From Sphingobacteriia bacterium (GTDB lineage Bacteria > Bacteroidota > Bacteroidia > Chitinophagales > Chitinophagaceae), in the NCBI GenBank assembly GCA_947452295.1, contig CANGCK010000026.1:1-45905 (forward strand): a DNA stretch of 45,905 nucleotides, written 5' to 3'. Positions 1-8,062 of this stretch are shown here, one piece after another; positions within the stretch are counted from its first letter, which is position 1, and each line of letters opens with the position of its first letter. Under the pieces are notes generated by a model, which did not search any database, was not told the DNA's origin, and was given only the letters and a program-made list of their open reading frames with translations. Both the position numbers and the translations under genes were made by a program.

Positions 1-743
1 AGTTGATGTGGAAATTGTTGTTTTATTTTGTACATCAATAACATGTCATCTCCACTAGCAATATGATCTATCCCTTTAAATTTACCTACTTTTTCAAAAG
101 CCAATTTGTTGTATGCTAAATTTGCGCCATTACACATTGTATGTGACCCGGCGCCAACGGCTGCAGCAGTTATACCTTGCAAACTCATGAAATCTAATAC
201 CTGAAACAATCCTAACCAAGTATGTGTTAATGTAAACATAACAGGCGCCGCAATAAAAACAGGATTTTTTTCTTGAATGTATTGATCAAATTGCAGTAAC
301 CAATTTGGAGGAACCAAACAATCTGCATCTGTTGTAACAACCCAATCTCCCTTACTTTCTGCTACTGCTATTTCAATGGCCTTTTTTTTATACGCGTTTA
401 TATTAACATCTACATAATCTGCCAATTGAATTAATTTAACATTGGGAAACGATTGTCCGAATGCTGTTACTATCTGAGCAGTATCATCTGTTGAATGATC
501 ATTAACCACTATTACCTCAAATAAGTCTATAGGATATTGCTGCTGCTGCATGGTTTGTAAACAATCGCCAATTACCTCCCTTTCATTCCGAGCAGGTATG
601 ATAATGCTAAAACGTGTAGCTGGAACAATACCTTCCTTCAAATAATATTTTTCTACTCTCAAAAACCAATACAAGTATAGCAAAATGAGTAAACAATATG
701 CCGAAGTAAATAGTCCAATTAAAATATAAAAAAACAATACCAT
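1..743 (-). CDS. Family 2 glycosyltransferase, membrane-anchored (3' end outside window)
   Basis: Reading the minus strand from the ATG at 743 gives 247 open codons that run off the left edge. Residues 3-28 form a hydrophobic segment, which suggests an N-terminal membrane anchor. A GT-A/GT2 fold follows: FSIIIPARNE (45-54), the nucleotide-binding VVNDHSTDD (79-87), and a DxD-type metal site TTDADC (137-142). Family 2 enzymes of this shape transfer sugars from nucleotide-sugar donors to lipid or polysaccharide acceptors at the inner membrane. The acceptor cannot be inferred because the C-terminal half and any later membrane segments are missing. It is divergent from the MarR gene, with about 150 bp between the starts. 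Confidence 0.85.
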   Translation of the reverse strand, partial: MVLFFYILIGLFTSAYCLLILLYLYWFLRVEKYYLKEGIVPATRFSIIIPARNEREVIGDCLQTMQQQQYPIDLFEVIVVNDHSTDDTAQIVTAFGQSFPNVKLIQLADYVDVNINAYKKKAIEIAVAESKGDWVVTTDADCLVPPNWLLQFDQYIQEKNPVFIAAPVMFTLTHTWLGLFQVLDFMSLQGITAAAVGAGSHTMCNGANLAYNKLAFEKVGKFKGIDHIASGDDMLLMYKIKQQFPHQ

Positions 744-872
744 ACTGAACAAAGAAAACAAAAATCAGTGTATAAACCCCTTTTTAGCCGAATAATCACC
801 CATTTTATCCTTTTTAACTACATTTTTATTGCATTTTCTTGGTAATTTGAAAGAAAGAGACTTATTTTGAAA

Positions 873-888
873 TTAGTTGCATAACTAA
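873..888. promoter_or_regulatory. Likely MarR operator just upstream of the marR start
   Basis: An inverted repeat with arms TTAGTT and AACTAA and a GCAT spacer ends four bases before the marR start codon. MarR dimers bind short palindromes of this kind over their own promoters, so autorepression is the likely role. The site is seen in the sequence; binding is inference. Confidence 0.5.
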
Positions 889-892
889 CTAT

Positions 893-1348
893 ATGCCAAA
901 CAACCATTTTAAAAGAGGAGAATTATACAATGTCATCAACGGGATGGGCACTATTGCTGTTGCTAGACGTATGCAAAAAAACTTTCGTAATGCTGGACTT
1001 GAAATAACTATTGAACAATGGAGTGTATTGTTTCATTTATGGAGAGAAGACAAACTTAGTCAACAAGAATTATGCAATCGCACTTTTAGAGACAAACCAA
1101 GCATTACCCGACTGATAGATAACTTAGAAAAATTACATCTTGTAAAAAGAATACCTTCCCCAACCGACAGAAGAATCAATTTAATAACGCTTACCGAAGC
1201 TGCACAGAACTTACAACAAATTACAATTGATATTGCCAACCAAACAATGGCTGAAGCGCTGGTGGGCGTAGATAAAAGTGAAATTGAAATAGTTAAAAAT
1301 GTTTTTCAAAGAGTATATAACAATCTTACACAAGTAAGCGGAGAATAA
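893..1348 (+). CDS. MarR-family transcriptional regulator
   Basis: This 151-residue protein has the size and layout of a MarR winged helix. The recognition region is LSQQELCNRTFRDKPSITRLIDNLEK (about residues 55-80), followed by the wing LVKRIPSPTDRRINLITLTEA (83-103), with the DRR motif typical of the family. MarR proteins bind palindromes as dimers and are usually released by small ligands. The gene lies 30 bp upstream of an acyl-CoA dehydrogenase on the same strand, so the ligand may be a fatty acid or acyl-CoA and the target the fatty-acid oxidation genes; that is inference from context. A palindrome just before its start suggests autoregulation. Confidence 0.9.
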   Translation: MPNNHFKRGELYNVINGMGTIAVARRMQKNFRNAGLEITIEQWSVLFHLWREDKLSQQELCNRTFRDKPSITRLIDNLEKLHLVKRIPSPTDRRINLITLTEAAQNLQQITIDIANQTMAEALVGVDKSEIEIVKNVFQRVYNNLTQVSGE

Positions 1349-1378
1349 ATAAATTTATTAAAGCAAAATATCATCATC

Positions 1379-3169
1379 ATGGAAAGTACACATACTACAA
1401 AATCGTTACTAGGCGGTGAGTGGATCATCAAAGAAAGTAATGCTGCTGACACCTTTATTCCTGAAGAATTTGATGAAGAACAATCGATGGTATTAGATAT
1501 GTGCCATCAATTTTTAAAGAATGAAGTAATACCTGTTGCAGATCGAATAGAAAAACTAGAACCAGGTTTAATGCCATCATTAGTTGAAAAAGCTGGTGAA
1601 CAAGGTTTATTGTCTACCTCCTTTCCAGAAGCATATGGTGGATTAGGGAAAGATTTTATTACATCTACCATTGTAAATGAAGGACTCGGCGGTGGCAACT
1701 CTTTTTCAGTTGCTATTGCAGCACATACCGGAATTGGCTCATTACCTATCCTATATTTTGGCACAGATGCGCAGAAAGAAAAATACATTCCAAAATTAGC
1801 ATCAGGCGAATGGAAAGGTGCTTATGGATTAACAGAACCCAATAGTGGTAGTGATGCATTAAGTGCTAAAACAGTTGCAACGTTAAGCGAAGATGGTAAA
1901 TATTATGTTTTAAATGGACAAAAATGCTGGATTACAAATGGAGGTTTTGCAGATGTGTACACTGTATTTGCTAAAATAAATGGAGAACAGTTTACTGGAT
2001 TTATTGTAGAAAGAGGTTTTGAAGGATTTACACAAGGACCTGAAGAACATAAAATGGGTATTAAAGGATCTTCTACGGTTCAACTTTATTTTCAAGATTG
2101 TAAAGTTCCCGTTGAAAATGTATTGGGAGAAATTGGCAAAGGACATATCATTGCCTTTAATATTTTAAATATTGGTCGTTTAAAACTATGCGCTGCCGCC
2201 TTGGGTGCAGCAAAGGGTGGCAGCGACATATCAATAAAATATGCTACCACGCGCGAACAATTTAAATTACCAATTGCTAAGTTCGGGGCCATAAAACATA
2301 AAATGGCTGAAATGGCTATAAAAATATGGGTTTGCGAAAGTGCCTTGTACAGAACTTCTAAATGGATTGATGAAAAAGAAAAAGAATTGGCCGCCAATGG
2401 TAAATCTTTTGCAGAAGCTTTATTAGGTGCAGCAGAAGAATATGCAATTGAATGTGCAATTCTAAAAGTATTTGGCAGTGAAGTGTTAGATTATGTAGCA
2501 GATGAAGGTGTGCAAATACATGGTGGTAATGGCTTCAGTGATGAATACATTATTTCTAGATGCTACCGCGATAGTAGAATAAACCGCATTTATGAAGGCA
2601 CCAATGAAATCAATCGCTTATTAACTGTAGATATGGTTCTTAAACGTGCAATGAAAGGCAAGTTAGATTTGATGGGACCTGCAATGGCAGTTCAAAAAGA
2701 ATTAATGAGTATTCCAGATTTCGGCAGTGATGATGAAGGTATGTTTACCAAAGAAATTAAAACTGTTGCGAACTTTAAAAAAGCAATTCTAATGGTTGCT
2801 GGTGCTGCAGTTCAAAAATTGATGATGTCTTTAGATAAAGAGCAGGAAATTTTAATGAACATTGCCGACATGGCCATAGAAACATTTCATGCAGAAAGCG
2901 CCTTACTTCGTGTAATGAAGTTAAGCCAACTAAAAGGGGATACTGCTATATCACTTGAAATAGATATCATGAAAACCTATTTATATGATGCTGCTGATAA
3001 AATCAATAAATTTGGAAAAGATGCCCTGAATGGTTTTGCTGATGGAGATGAACTTCGCATGATGCATATCGGATTAAAACGTTTTACCAAGGTAGAATCC
3101 TTTAATTCAAAAGATGCCCGTAGAAGAATTGCTGAAAGACTGATTACCAATAACGGATATAAATTATAA
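1379..3169 (+). CDS. Acyl-CoA dehydrogenase, long form (596 aa)
   Basis: FAD-dependent enzyme for the first step of fatty-acid beta-oxidation, forming trans-2-enoyl-CoA. The N-terminal helical domain is followed by the signature YGLTEPNSGSDA (about 149-160), the middle beta domain with WITNGG (184-189), and the C-terminal helical domain with IHGGNGFSDEYIISRCYRDSR ending near 398 and IYEGTNEI (402-409). The catalytic Glu of such enzymes lies in the YEGTNE motif. At 596 residues it is longer than the usual ~380. The extra ~180 residues form the helical C-terminal extension seen in FadE-like and VLCAD-like members. The gene is probably co-transcribed with the upstream MarR gene, and a strong terminator follows. 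Chain-length preference is not predictable. Confidence 0.92.
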   Translation: MESTHTTKSLLGGEWIIKESNAADTFIPEEFDEEQSMVLDMCHQFLKNEVIPVADRIEKLEPGLMPSLVEKAGEQGLLSTSFPEAYGGLGKDFITSTIVNEGLGGGNSFSVAIAAHTGIGSLPILYFGTDAQKEKYIPKLASGEWKGAYGLTEPNSGSDALSAKTVATLSEDGKYYVLNGQKCWITNGGFADVYTVFAKINGEQFTGFIVERGFEGFTQGPEEHKMGIKGSSTVQLYFQDCKVPVENVLGEIGKGHIIAFNILNIGRLKLCAAALGAAKGGSDISIKYATTREQFKLPIAKFGAIKHKMAEMAIKIWVCESALYRTSKWIDEKEKELAANGKSFAEALLGAAEEYAIECAILKVFGSEVLDYVADEGVQIHGGNGFSDEYIISRCYRDSRINRIYEGTNEINRLLTVDMVLKRAMKGKLDLMGPAMAVQKELMSIPDFGSDDEGMFTKEIKTVANFKKAILMVAGAAVQKLMMSLDKEQEILMNIADMAIETFHAESALLRVMKLSQLKGDTAISLEIDIMKTYLYDAADKINKFGKDALNGFADGDELRMMHIGLKRFTKVESFNSKDARRRIAERLITNNGYKL

Positions 3170-3192
3170 CGATATACTCTATATAATCCCCC

Positions 3193-3233
3193 AAAAAAGC
3201 CTTACTTCTTTTCTAAGAGTAAGGCTTTTTTTT
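3193..3233 (+). terminator. Rho-independent terminator after the acyl-CoA dehydrogenase gene
   Basis: The arms GCCTTACT (3199-3206) and AGTAAGGC (3218-3225) pair perfectly. They are flanked by an A-run on the left and T8 on the right, so the stem can extend and the U-tract follows it. It ends the marR-acyl-CoA dehydrogenase transcript. Confidence 0.88.
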
Positions 3234-3397
3234 CAGAAAATGCACCCAAAGTACCTGACTACTCATTCATATAAATTAGCTCCAAGTGAATTTGGTCACC
3301 ATCCCAAATAGTACACCCCAGGTTGTACATTGTTTTTATGGGGTAAATCAACCAATTATTTTTATGGATTTTACTATTGATTCAATAACTTCATCAT

Positions 3398-4573
3398 ATG
3401 AAAAACCTATTGTCTTTATTAACCACTTTAGTTGTACTCAATCTTTCTGCGCAAAATACTAGCAATAAAAAAGAACAATATATAAGGACTACTGGCAAAT
3501 TACCTTCTTTGGCATACGGCACAGGAGAAGACAGGCTAGGTGGAGCAAAAATGGGGTATATCGACACGAACGTGTTATTAAAAATAATTGACTCAACGAA
3601 AGATTTATATGCAGTACAGTTATCTAAAAACCATACTGCTTATATCGATAAATCATTTGTAAAAAATGAAACAGATTCATTCAAAATAAAAAATACGTAC
3701 TTAACAGGATCATTTATTGCAAAAGGCGACTCAGTAATTGATTACTTAAGTATCAGTATGACAGAAAAATTACCGTATAAAGCTTGGATGGAAATTAATC
3801 CTGCTAAAATAATGGTTGAAATTTATGGCGTACAAAGTAATACCAATTGGATAACTCAATTAAGTTCATTACAAGAAATTAAAAACATATATTATAATCA
3901 GGTAGAAGATGATGTGCTTCGGGTAATCATTGAATTAAAACATCTACAACATTGGGGCTATAGTATTGCATATAAAGGAAAATCATTAGTGGTTAAAGTA
4001 AATCGTCAACCTAAATCATTGGATATTAAAAAACTTACCATTGCCATAGATGCAGGCCATGGTGGTAGCAATACCGGAGCTGGTGGCGTAAAAACCAATG
4101 CAAGTGAGAAAGAATACACACTCATATTTGCAAAAGCACTTGAAAAATCATTGAAAAAATTGGGAGTTAAAAACGTCATCATGACCAGAACAGTTGATAC
4201 TAGTTTTGACATGAAGGATCGGATTTTATTCTTACAAGAAAAAAATCCTCATTTGGTACTTTCTTTACACTTAAACTCAACAAGCAATCCATCAATAAAA
4301 GGCACCAGCACTTTTTATAAACATATTGGATTCCGTCCGGTCTCTACCGCCATTTTAAAAAGAATGTTGGAATTAAAACTCGATGAATACGGCAATGTTG
4401 GGCATTTTAATTTTGGGCTAAATGCGCCTACCAGTTTCCCTAATTGTTTAGTTGAAATAGCGTTTTTAAGCAATGAAGAAGATGAGAAAAGAATTATATC
4501 GCCATTGTTTCACAAACAGGTAGCTACCAAAATTCACTTGGGAATTATGGATTGGTTAAAAGGGATGAAATAA
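3398..4573 (+). CDS. Secreted N-acetylmuramoyl-L-alanine amidase (Amidase_3)
   Basis: Zinc enzyme that cuts the bond between N-acetylmuramic acid and L-Ala in peptidoglycan. A signal peptide covers residues 1-19 and ends LSAQ. Residues ~28-95 look like an SH3-like beta domain and ~97-205 like an AMIN-type domain. The Amidase_3 catalytic domain runs from 213 to the end. The expected zinc ligands are visible: His221 in IAIDAGHGG, a Glu in SEKEYT (237/239) and His291 in LSLHLN. The catalytic Glu353 lies in LVEIAF. The gene is convergent with an L,D-transpeptidase-like gene, with three bases between the stop codons, so two cell-wall enzymes share this locus. No terminator is visible between them. 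Function in cell separation or wall turnover is inference. Confidence 0.9.
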   Translation: MKNLLSLLTTLVVLNLSAQNTSNKKEQYIRTTGKLPSLAYGTGEDRLGGAKMGYIDTNVLLKIIDSTKDLYAVQLSKNHTAYIDKSFVKNETDSFKIKNTYLTGSFIAKGDSVIDYLSISMTEKLPYKAWMEINPAKIMVEIYGVQSNTNWITQLSSLQEIKNIYYNQVEDDVLRVIIELKHLQHWGYSIAYKGKSLVVKVNRQPKSLDIKKLTIAIDAGHGGSNTGAGGVKTNASEKEYTLIFAKALEKSLKKLGVKNVIMTRTVDTSFDMKDRILFLQEKNPHLVLSLHLNSTSNPSIKGTSTFYKHIGFRPVSTAILKRMLELKLDEYGNVGHFNFGLNAPTSFPNCLVEIAFLSNEEDEKRIISPLFHKQVATKIHLGIMDWLKGMK

Positions 4574-4576
4574 CGA

Positions 4577-5119
4577 TTAATATCTAATTTCAACCGTAGT
4601 TCCAACAGGTAATAAATTAAATAATTCTTGCACATAATCATTTTTTGTGCTAACACATCCTTCTGTCCAGTTACGGTACTGATCTATAGCATAATCTTCA
4701 TGCGGCCAAGTGCCATGAATACCTATATCTCCACCAATTTTTGCATCGGCAGGTATTAAGCCATCAGCTTTTCTTTTGCGGAACTTATTATAGCTATCAA
4801 CTGTTGGATAATCAATTAAAATAAAACGGTTCCACTTTTCGTGCTTGCGTTTTGCAACAATATGAAAAATACCTTCAGGAGTTTTTTTATCACCCTGCAT
4901 CATTTTATCACCTAAATCTTTATTACCAAATACAACGGGGTAAGTGGCTATCCAATCGCCCGCCTCATCATACAACTTTAATGCATATTCACTTTTAATA
5001 ATTAAAACTTTAAATGAATTTTCTGAAAGATGGTATATATCAACTACAATAGGATTTTTAAAAGAGTTGTTCAAAAATGCAAATAGTATGATGATTAAGC
5101 AGTATACATTGTTTTTCAT
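4577..5119 (-). CDS. L,D-transpeptidase (YkuD) family protein
   Basis: This 180-residue protein starts with a hydrophobic signal or anchor (residues 4-18). It carries the YkuD active site: His135 in IGIHGTWP and Cys155 in TEGCVSTKN, the catalytic cysteine in the S/T-x-G-C-[ST] context. The family forms 3-3 cross-links or attaches proteins to peptidoglycan, and some single-domain members are murein endopeptidases or recycling enzymes. LKLYDEAGDWIATYPVVFG (48-66) is the usual first strand pair of the fold. The signal and absence of other domains place it in the periplasm. It ends almost against the amidase gene on the opposite strand. Confidence 0.85.
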   Translation of the reverse strand: MKNNVYCLIIILFAFLNNSFKNPIVVDIYHLSENSFKVLIIKSEYALKLYDEAGDWIATYPVVFGNKDLGDKMMQGDKKTPEGIFHIVAKRKHEKWNRFILIDYPTVDSYNKFRKRKADGLIPADAKIGGDIGIHGTWPHEDYAIDQYRNWTEGCVSTKNDYVQELFNLLPVGTTVEIRY

Positions 5120-5495
5120 ATTGATGATTATTTCAACTGAAAAATAATGAAACAGAATTGGTAGAATTTGTTAATTAGAAAAGCGTTAACAAAGTAAAAA
5201 ATGTAAGTGATCAAAAAATAGTAATGTTCACCAATAATTATTTTATTAATTAAAATGCAATGAACCATAATTAATAATAAATCCAACCACAGAACATTTA
5301 TTGGTGAATTGCCTAGATTATTATTAAGTAAAATGAATTAACAGATTCCCATTATTTAATCAAGAAAAAAGGTGAAATTTGTTTAAATATATTTTATTTA
5401 TTATATTTCTATTAGATTGATAATCAATAAAAAAGTACCTACCCGTCAGACCATGGTCTGACGGGTAGGTACTTGAATGAAGTAAAGCAAATCTT
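5120..5495. other. AT-rich intergenic stretch with a terminal palindrome
   Basis: No credible gene is seen in these ~375 bp. The stretch is very AT-rich up to about 5430 and ends in a perfect 42-bp palindrome listed separately. It lies between the starting end of the L,D-transpeptidase gene and the stop of the outer-membrane protein gene, so it should hold the transpeptidase promoter. I could not assign a convincing -7/-33 pair. Confidence 0.6.
5433..5474 (-). terminator. Perfect 42-bp palindrome, possible terminator or REP-like unit
   Basis: Bases 5433-5453 are the exact reverse complement of 5454-5474, centred on CCATGG with no spacer; the core half is ACCTACCCGTCAGACCA. On the minus strand it lies 22 bp downstream of the outer-membrane protein stop and runs directly into T6, which fits a rho-independent terminator. 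It is unusually long, perfect and loop-less for a plain terminator. It could equally be a copy of a dispersed REP-type palindrome. Confidence 0.7.
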
Positions 5496-6368
5496 CTACC
5501 AATTACTCAACCTCACCCCAACCGCAAATGGATATTGCTCCATCTTCGTCACATCTTTTTGCAATTTATTTAAACTAAATGTTCCATACAATCTTACCGG
5601 CCCCAAACCCAGCTCTCCAATAGCTGCAATACGGAATGGCTCAAAATCAAAATTTCCTTTAATTTTTTGCTTTCCTCTTTCAGCACTTATTTGCTTATTT
5701 CTACCACCAATAAAATAACCTGCACTTATGCCAGCACTAAAATTAAATCCTTTGGTTTTATTTGGTGTTGGATTTACATTGATCATCATGGGTACCGTTA
5801 AATATTCTACAAACAATTTGTTTTTTCTAAATGAAACCGAATCATTCATCACAAATGGTTCAGGATCTTTTCGATAACTTAATTTTGTATCATATCTAAA
5901 ATTATACATCTCTAAACCCAAGCCATATTTTAAGTTTAGCACATGCTTGGCAATGTTCAATTTCTGCATAAAAAACCATAGATTAACATTTGTAGTTTTA
6001 CCAGTATTTAATCGATAACTATTTTCATTTACCACTCCATCTGCCGGCCTATAGGTTCTAAAATAATTGCCTGCTTGTGCAGCTGCGAAATTTGTGTTAT
6101 TGCGCATATTGGCAAAACCAATATCAAAGATCCACCAATTGGTACTGATATTTCCTTTTTTAGTTGGGCGTGAAAAAACATTCAATGAATAATCTTTCTT
6201 GTTACCGAAAACTACTGATTCTGTTTGTTTGTGTTCATTATTATTGCCATCTTTTATAATAATAAAATTACCTACTCGCAATGTATCCTTTTTAACTTCT
6301 GAACTATCTTGCTGAGCATGTAATGTAATAAATAATAATAGTGCAATACTTGTCGTTATTTTTTTCAT
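5496..6368 (-). CDS. Outer-membrane beta-barrel protein (PorT-like fold)
   Basis: A signal peptide occupies residues 1-18 (MKKITTSIALLLFITLHA). The rest is rich in alternating amphipathic strands with many aromatic and Asn residues. It ends ...GVRLSNW, the terminal aromatic expected of an outer-membrane barrel. Such ~290-residue proteins are usually annotated 'outer membrane beta-barrel protein' in Bacteroidota, and their functions are unknown. It lies 42 bp after the anti-sigma-like gene, the third gene of an ECF sigma cassette, so it is probably a target or sensor partner of that system; that is inference. The transcript ends at the 42-bp palindrome. Confidence 0.78.
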   Translation of the reverse strand: MKKITTSIALLLFITLHAQQDSSEVKKDTLRVGNFIIIKDGNNNEHKQTESVVFGNKKDYSLNVFSRPTKKGNISTNWWIFDIGFANMRNNTNFAAAQAGNYFRTYRPADGVVNENSYRLNTGKTTNVNLWFFMQKLNIAKHVLNLKYGLGLEMYNFRYDTKLSYRKDPEPFVMNDSVSFRKNKLFVEYLTVPMMINVNPTPNKTKGFNFSAGISAGYFIGGRNKQISAERGKQKIKGNFDFEPFRIAAIGELGLGPVRLYGTFSLNKLQKDVTKMEQYPFAVGVRLSNW

Positions 6369-6410
6369 CTGTTAAAATTTTTACTTTATTTTTTATTGAC
6401 TTATTCAATT

Positions 6411-7442
6411 TTACTTATTTCCAGAAACCACTTCATCTTCTTGTCTTGATCGAGATTTAAAAATAGTTACTGCCTTTCTTACCACACCTCTAAATTTATC
6501 TTTATTGATTACCATCGAGCCGATATAAATATTTTTTTCTCGTTCATCAGTATCAAGTTCTTTATATACTTCTTTTTCATTACTTAATCCACTTACAGGA
6601 ATTGCTTCACTATGAAGCTCTATGCTATTACTAGTAGCTAATGGCAATTCATGCAATTCTTTCGTAATGATTAATGTTGTTAGTTTTTCTAATTGAATTT
6701 TTGCAATGCCTTCTGTGGATAGAGTAAAAGTCTTCTCTACATTGTCTTCCATTATCGCCTTTTCAATTCCATCTATTCTACTATGCTGATGTGAAATCAT
6801 TGTTTTTAAATGATCTGTATTTGTATGAGCAATGACAGCATGTTTAGTAGATAATTTACTAATATCATTATTATACGGCAATTGTGTGTTATGCTTTATT
6901 TTTGCAATATTATGGTTGGTAGCAGATTGTTTTTCTTTAGGCATTAATAACCATGCCATTACAATGCAACATACAAATATTGCGGCAACTGCCATTTTTT
7001 TGAACCATAAAAACAGTATGATTTTGTGAGTGCTTTCGTTTCTATATAATGTTTGTTTTTGATCAAATACTATTTCCTCTGGATATAATTTAATCTCTTT
7101 TAAAAGTTGCAACTTTACTGCTGCTTCAGTATGTTGACTAATGTATTTTTCGAGTTTAACTTTATCTGTCTCACATAATTCGTTATCAATATAAAGCAAT
7201 AAATATGCTTCTTCATTTAAACTATTTATTTCTGTTGTTGAAGACTTTAGTAAGGTTACTTTTGTTTCCAATTGCACATCATCTTCTCCAAATAGTTTTG
7301 TATTTTCAAACAATTGCAGTTCTTCTGCTAAGTATGGATATTGTTCAATAAATAATTCCACAGCATCTTTCTCTTCGGAAGATAATTCATTATCTATCCA
7401 AAGCAAAAAATACATTTCGTAATTATCTAAATTAATTTCCAT
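6411..7442 (-). CDS. Anti-sigma-like membrane protein with internal duplication
   Basis: I do not recognise a named family. This 343-residue protein starts three bases after the ECF sigma stop. One transmembrane helix lies at about 149-167 (AVAAIFVCCIVMAWLLM), leaving ~148 cytoplasmic residues and ~175 residues outside. The cytoplasmic part consists of two similar ~55-residue units (10-64 and 79-132), each with [LF]LL.IDNEL, a Lys/Glu-rich helix, and A..LQL. Position, topology and N-terminal cytoplasmic helices match anti-sigma factors of Bacteroidota, but no zinc His-x3-Cys-x2-Cys signature is seen. Sequestering the adjacent sigma factor is inference. The outer part has no recognisable domain. 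Confidence 0.75.
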   Translation of the reverse strand: MEINLDNYEMYFLLWIDNELSSEEKDAVELFIEQYPYLAEELQLFENTKLFGEDDVQLETKVTLLKSSTTEINSLNEEAYLLLYIDNELCETDKVKLEKYISQHTEAAVKLQLLKEIKLYPEEIVFDQKQTLYRNESTHKIILFLWFKKMAVAAIFVCCIVMAWLLMPKEKQSATNHNIAKIKHNTQLPYNNDISKLSTKHAVIAHTNTDHLKTMISHQHSRIDGIEKAIMEDNVEKTFTLSTEGIAKIQLEKLTTLIITKELHELPLATSNSIELHSEAIPVSGLSNEKEVYKELDTDEREKNIYIGSMVINKDKFRGVVRKAVTIFKSRSRQEDEVVSGNK

Positions 7443-7445
7443 TAT

Positions 7446-7931
7446 TTATTGAACATTTTCCTTAGTACCCAAATATTTCTTCAATGTTAAGCGCGCCCTG
7501 TGTAAATATACTTTTACCTGACTTGCATTCAACCCCATTATTTCCCCTATTTCTTCATAATTATATCCCTCATAATCTTTTAACATCACTAAAGATCGTT
7601 GCATTTCATTTAACCTATATAAAGCCTTCATCAAAACAGATTTCGTATCATTACTTTGCTGATATTGTATCCTATCATCCCCCGAAAAATCATCTCGCAA
7701 TTGTATGCGTTTAGTTTTTCTAATATGGTCTATCATCATATGATATCCTACTGTAAACAAATAAGATTTTGCGCGAACTGTTTCTATTTTATCTCTATTC
7801 GTCCATAGTTTTTCAAAACTGCTTTGCACAATATCCCTAGCATCCTCTTCATGTCTAAGGTTTTTAACAATAAACCGATAAAGATGATCTGCATGTTCAT
7901 TTACACAATGATTGTACGCGCTTTCGTTCAT
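7446..7931 (-). CDS. ECF RNA polymerase sigma factor
   Basis: At 161 residues this has the standard extracytoplasmic-function sigma size. Region 2 contains EEDARDIVQSSFEKLWTNRD (about 28-47) and a -10 recognition helix around SYLFTVGYHMMIDHIRK (61-77). Region 4 contains YNYEEIGEIMGLNASQVKVY (about 123-142), the -35 binding helix-turn-helix. It directs RNA polymerase to stress or envelope promoters and is normally held by an anti-sigma factor, here probably the product of the next gene. A candidate ECF-type promoter lies upstream (7976-8001), suggesting autoregulation. Assignment to an ECF group is not possible by eye. Confidence 0.93.
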   Translation of the reverse strand: MNESAYNHCVNEHADHLYRFIVKNLRHEEDARDIVQSSFEKLWTNRDKIETVRAKSYLFTVGYHMMIDHIRKTKRIQLRDDFSGDDRIQYQQSNDTKSVLMKALYRLNEMQRSLVMLKDYEGYNYEEIGEIMGLNASQVKVYLHRARLTLKKYLGTKENVQ

Positions 7932-7947
7932 AAACAGTTTCTACACA

Positions 7948-7964
7948 ACAGTTTTTATAACTGT
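7948..7964. promoter_or_regulatory. Short inverted repeat upstream of the sigma gene
   Basis: ACAGTT-TTTAT-AACTGT forms a perfect 6-bp inverted repeat 17-33 bases upstream of the sigma start. A third ACAGTTT-type half-site lies at 7935-7941. It would sit in the transcribed leader if the ECF-type promoter at 7976-8001 is real, so it may be an operator or an RNA hairpin. No function is assigned. Confidence 0.35.
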
Positions 7965-7975
7965 CTTGCTATTAG

Positions 7976-8001
7976 TACGTATCAATAAAAAATAAGTTAC
8001 A
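7976..8001 (-). promoter_or_regulatory. Candidate ECF-type autoregulatory promoter
   Basis: On the minus strand TGTAAC (8001-7996) is followed after 16 bases by CGTA (7979-7976), 45 bases before the sigma start. An AAC-containing -35 and a CGT-type -10 at this spacing are what ECF holoenzymes use, and ECF genes often drive themselves. It is a motif match only. The -35 part overlaps one arm of the 7992-8038 inverted repeat. Confidence 0.5.
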
Positions 8002-8038
8002 CTTACTTAAAAAATTATTTTTAGTTAATGTAACTTAT
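7992..8038 (-). terminator. Inverted repeat between mqnC and the sigma gene, possible mqnC terminator
   Basis: ATAAGTTACA (7992-8001) and TGTAACTTAT (8029-8038) are perfect 10-bp arms around a 27-base spacer. On the minus strand, after mqnC, the second arm runs into an ATTTTTTATT tail, so it can act as a weak terminator. The arms also each carry a TGTAAC element, so a regulatory role is an alternative. Confidence 0.45.
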
Positions 8039-8062
8039 CTACTATTATTTATTAGCACTTTA

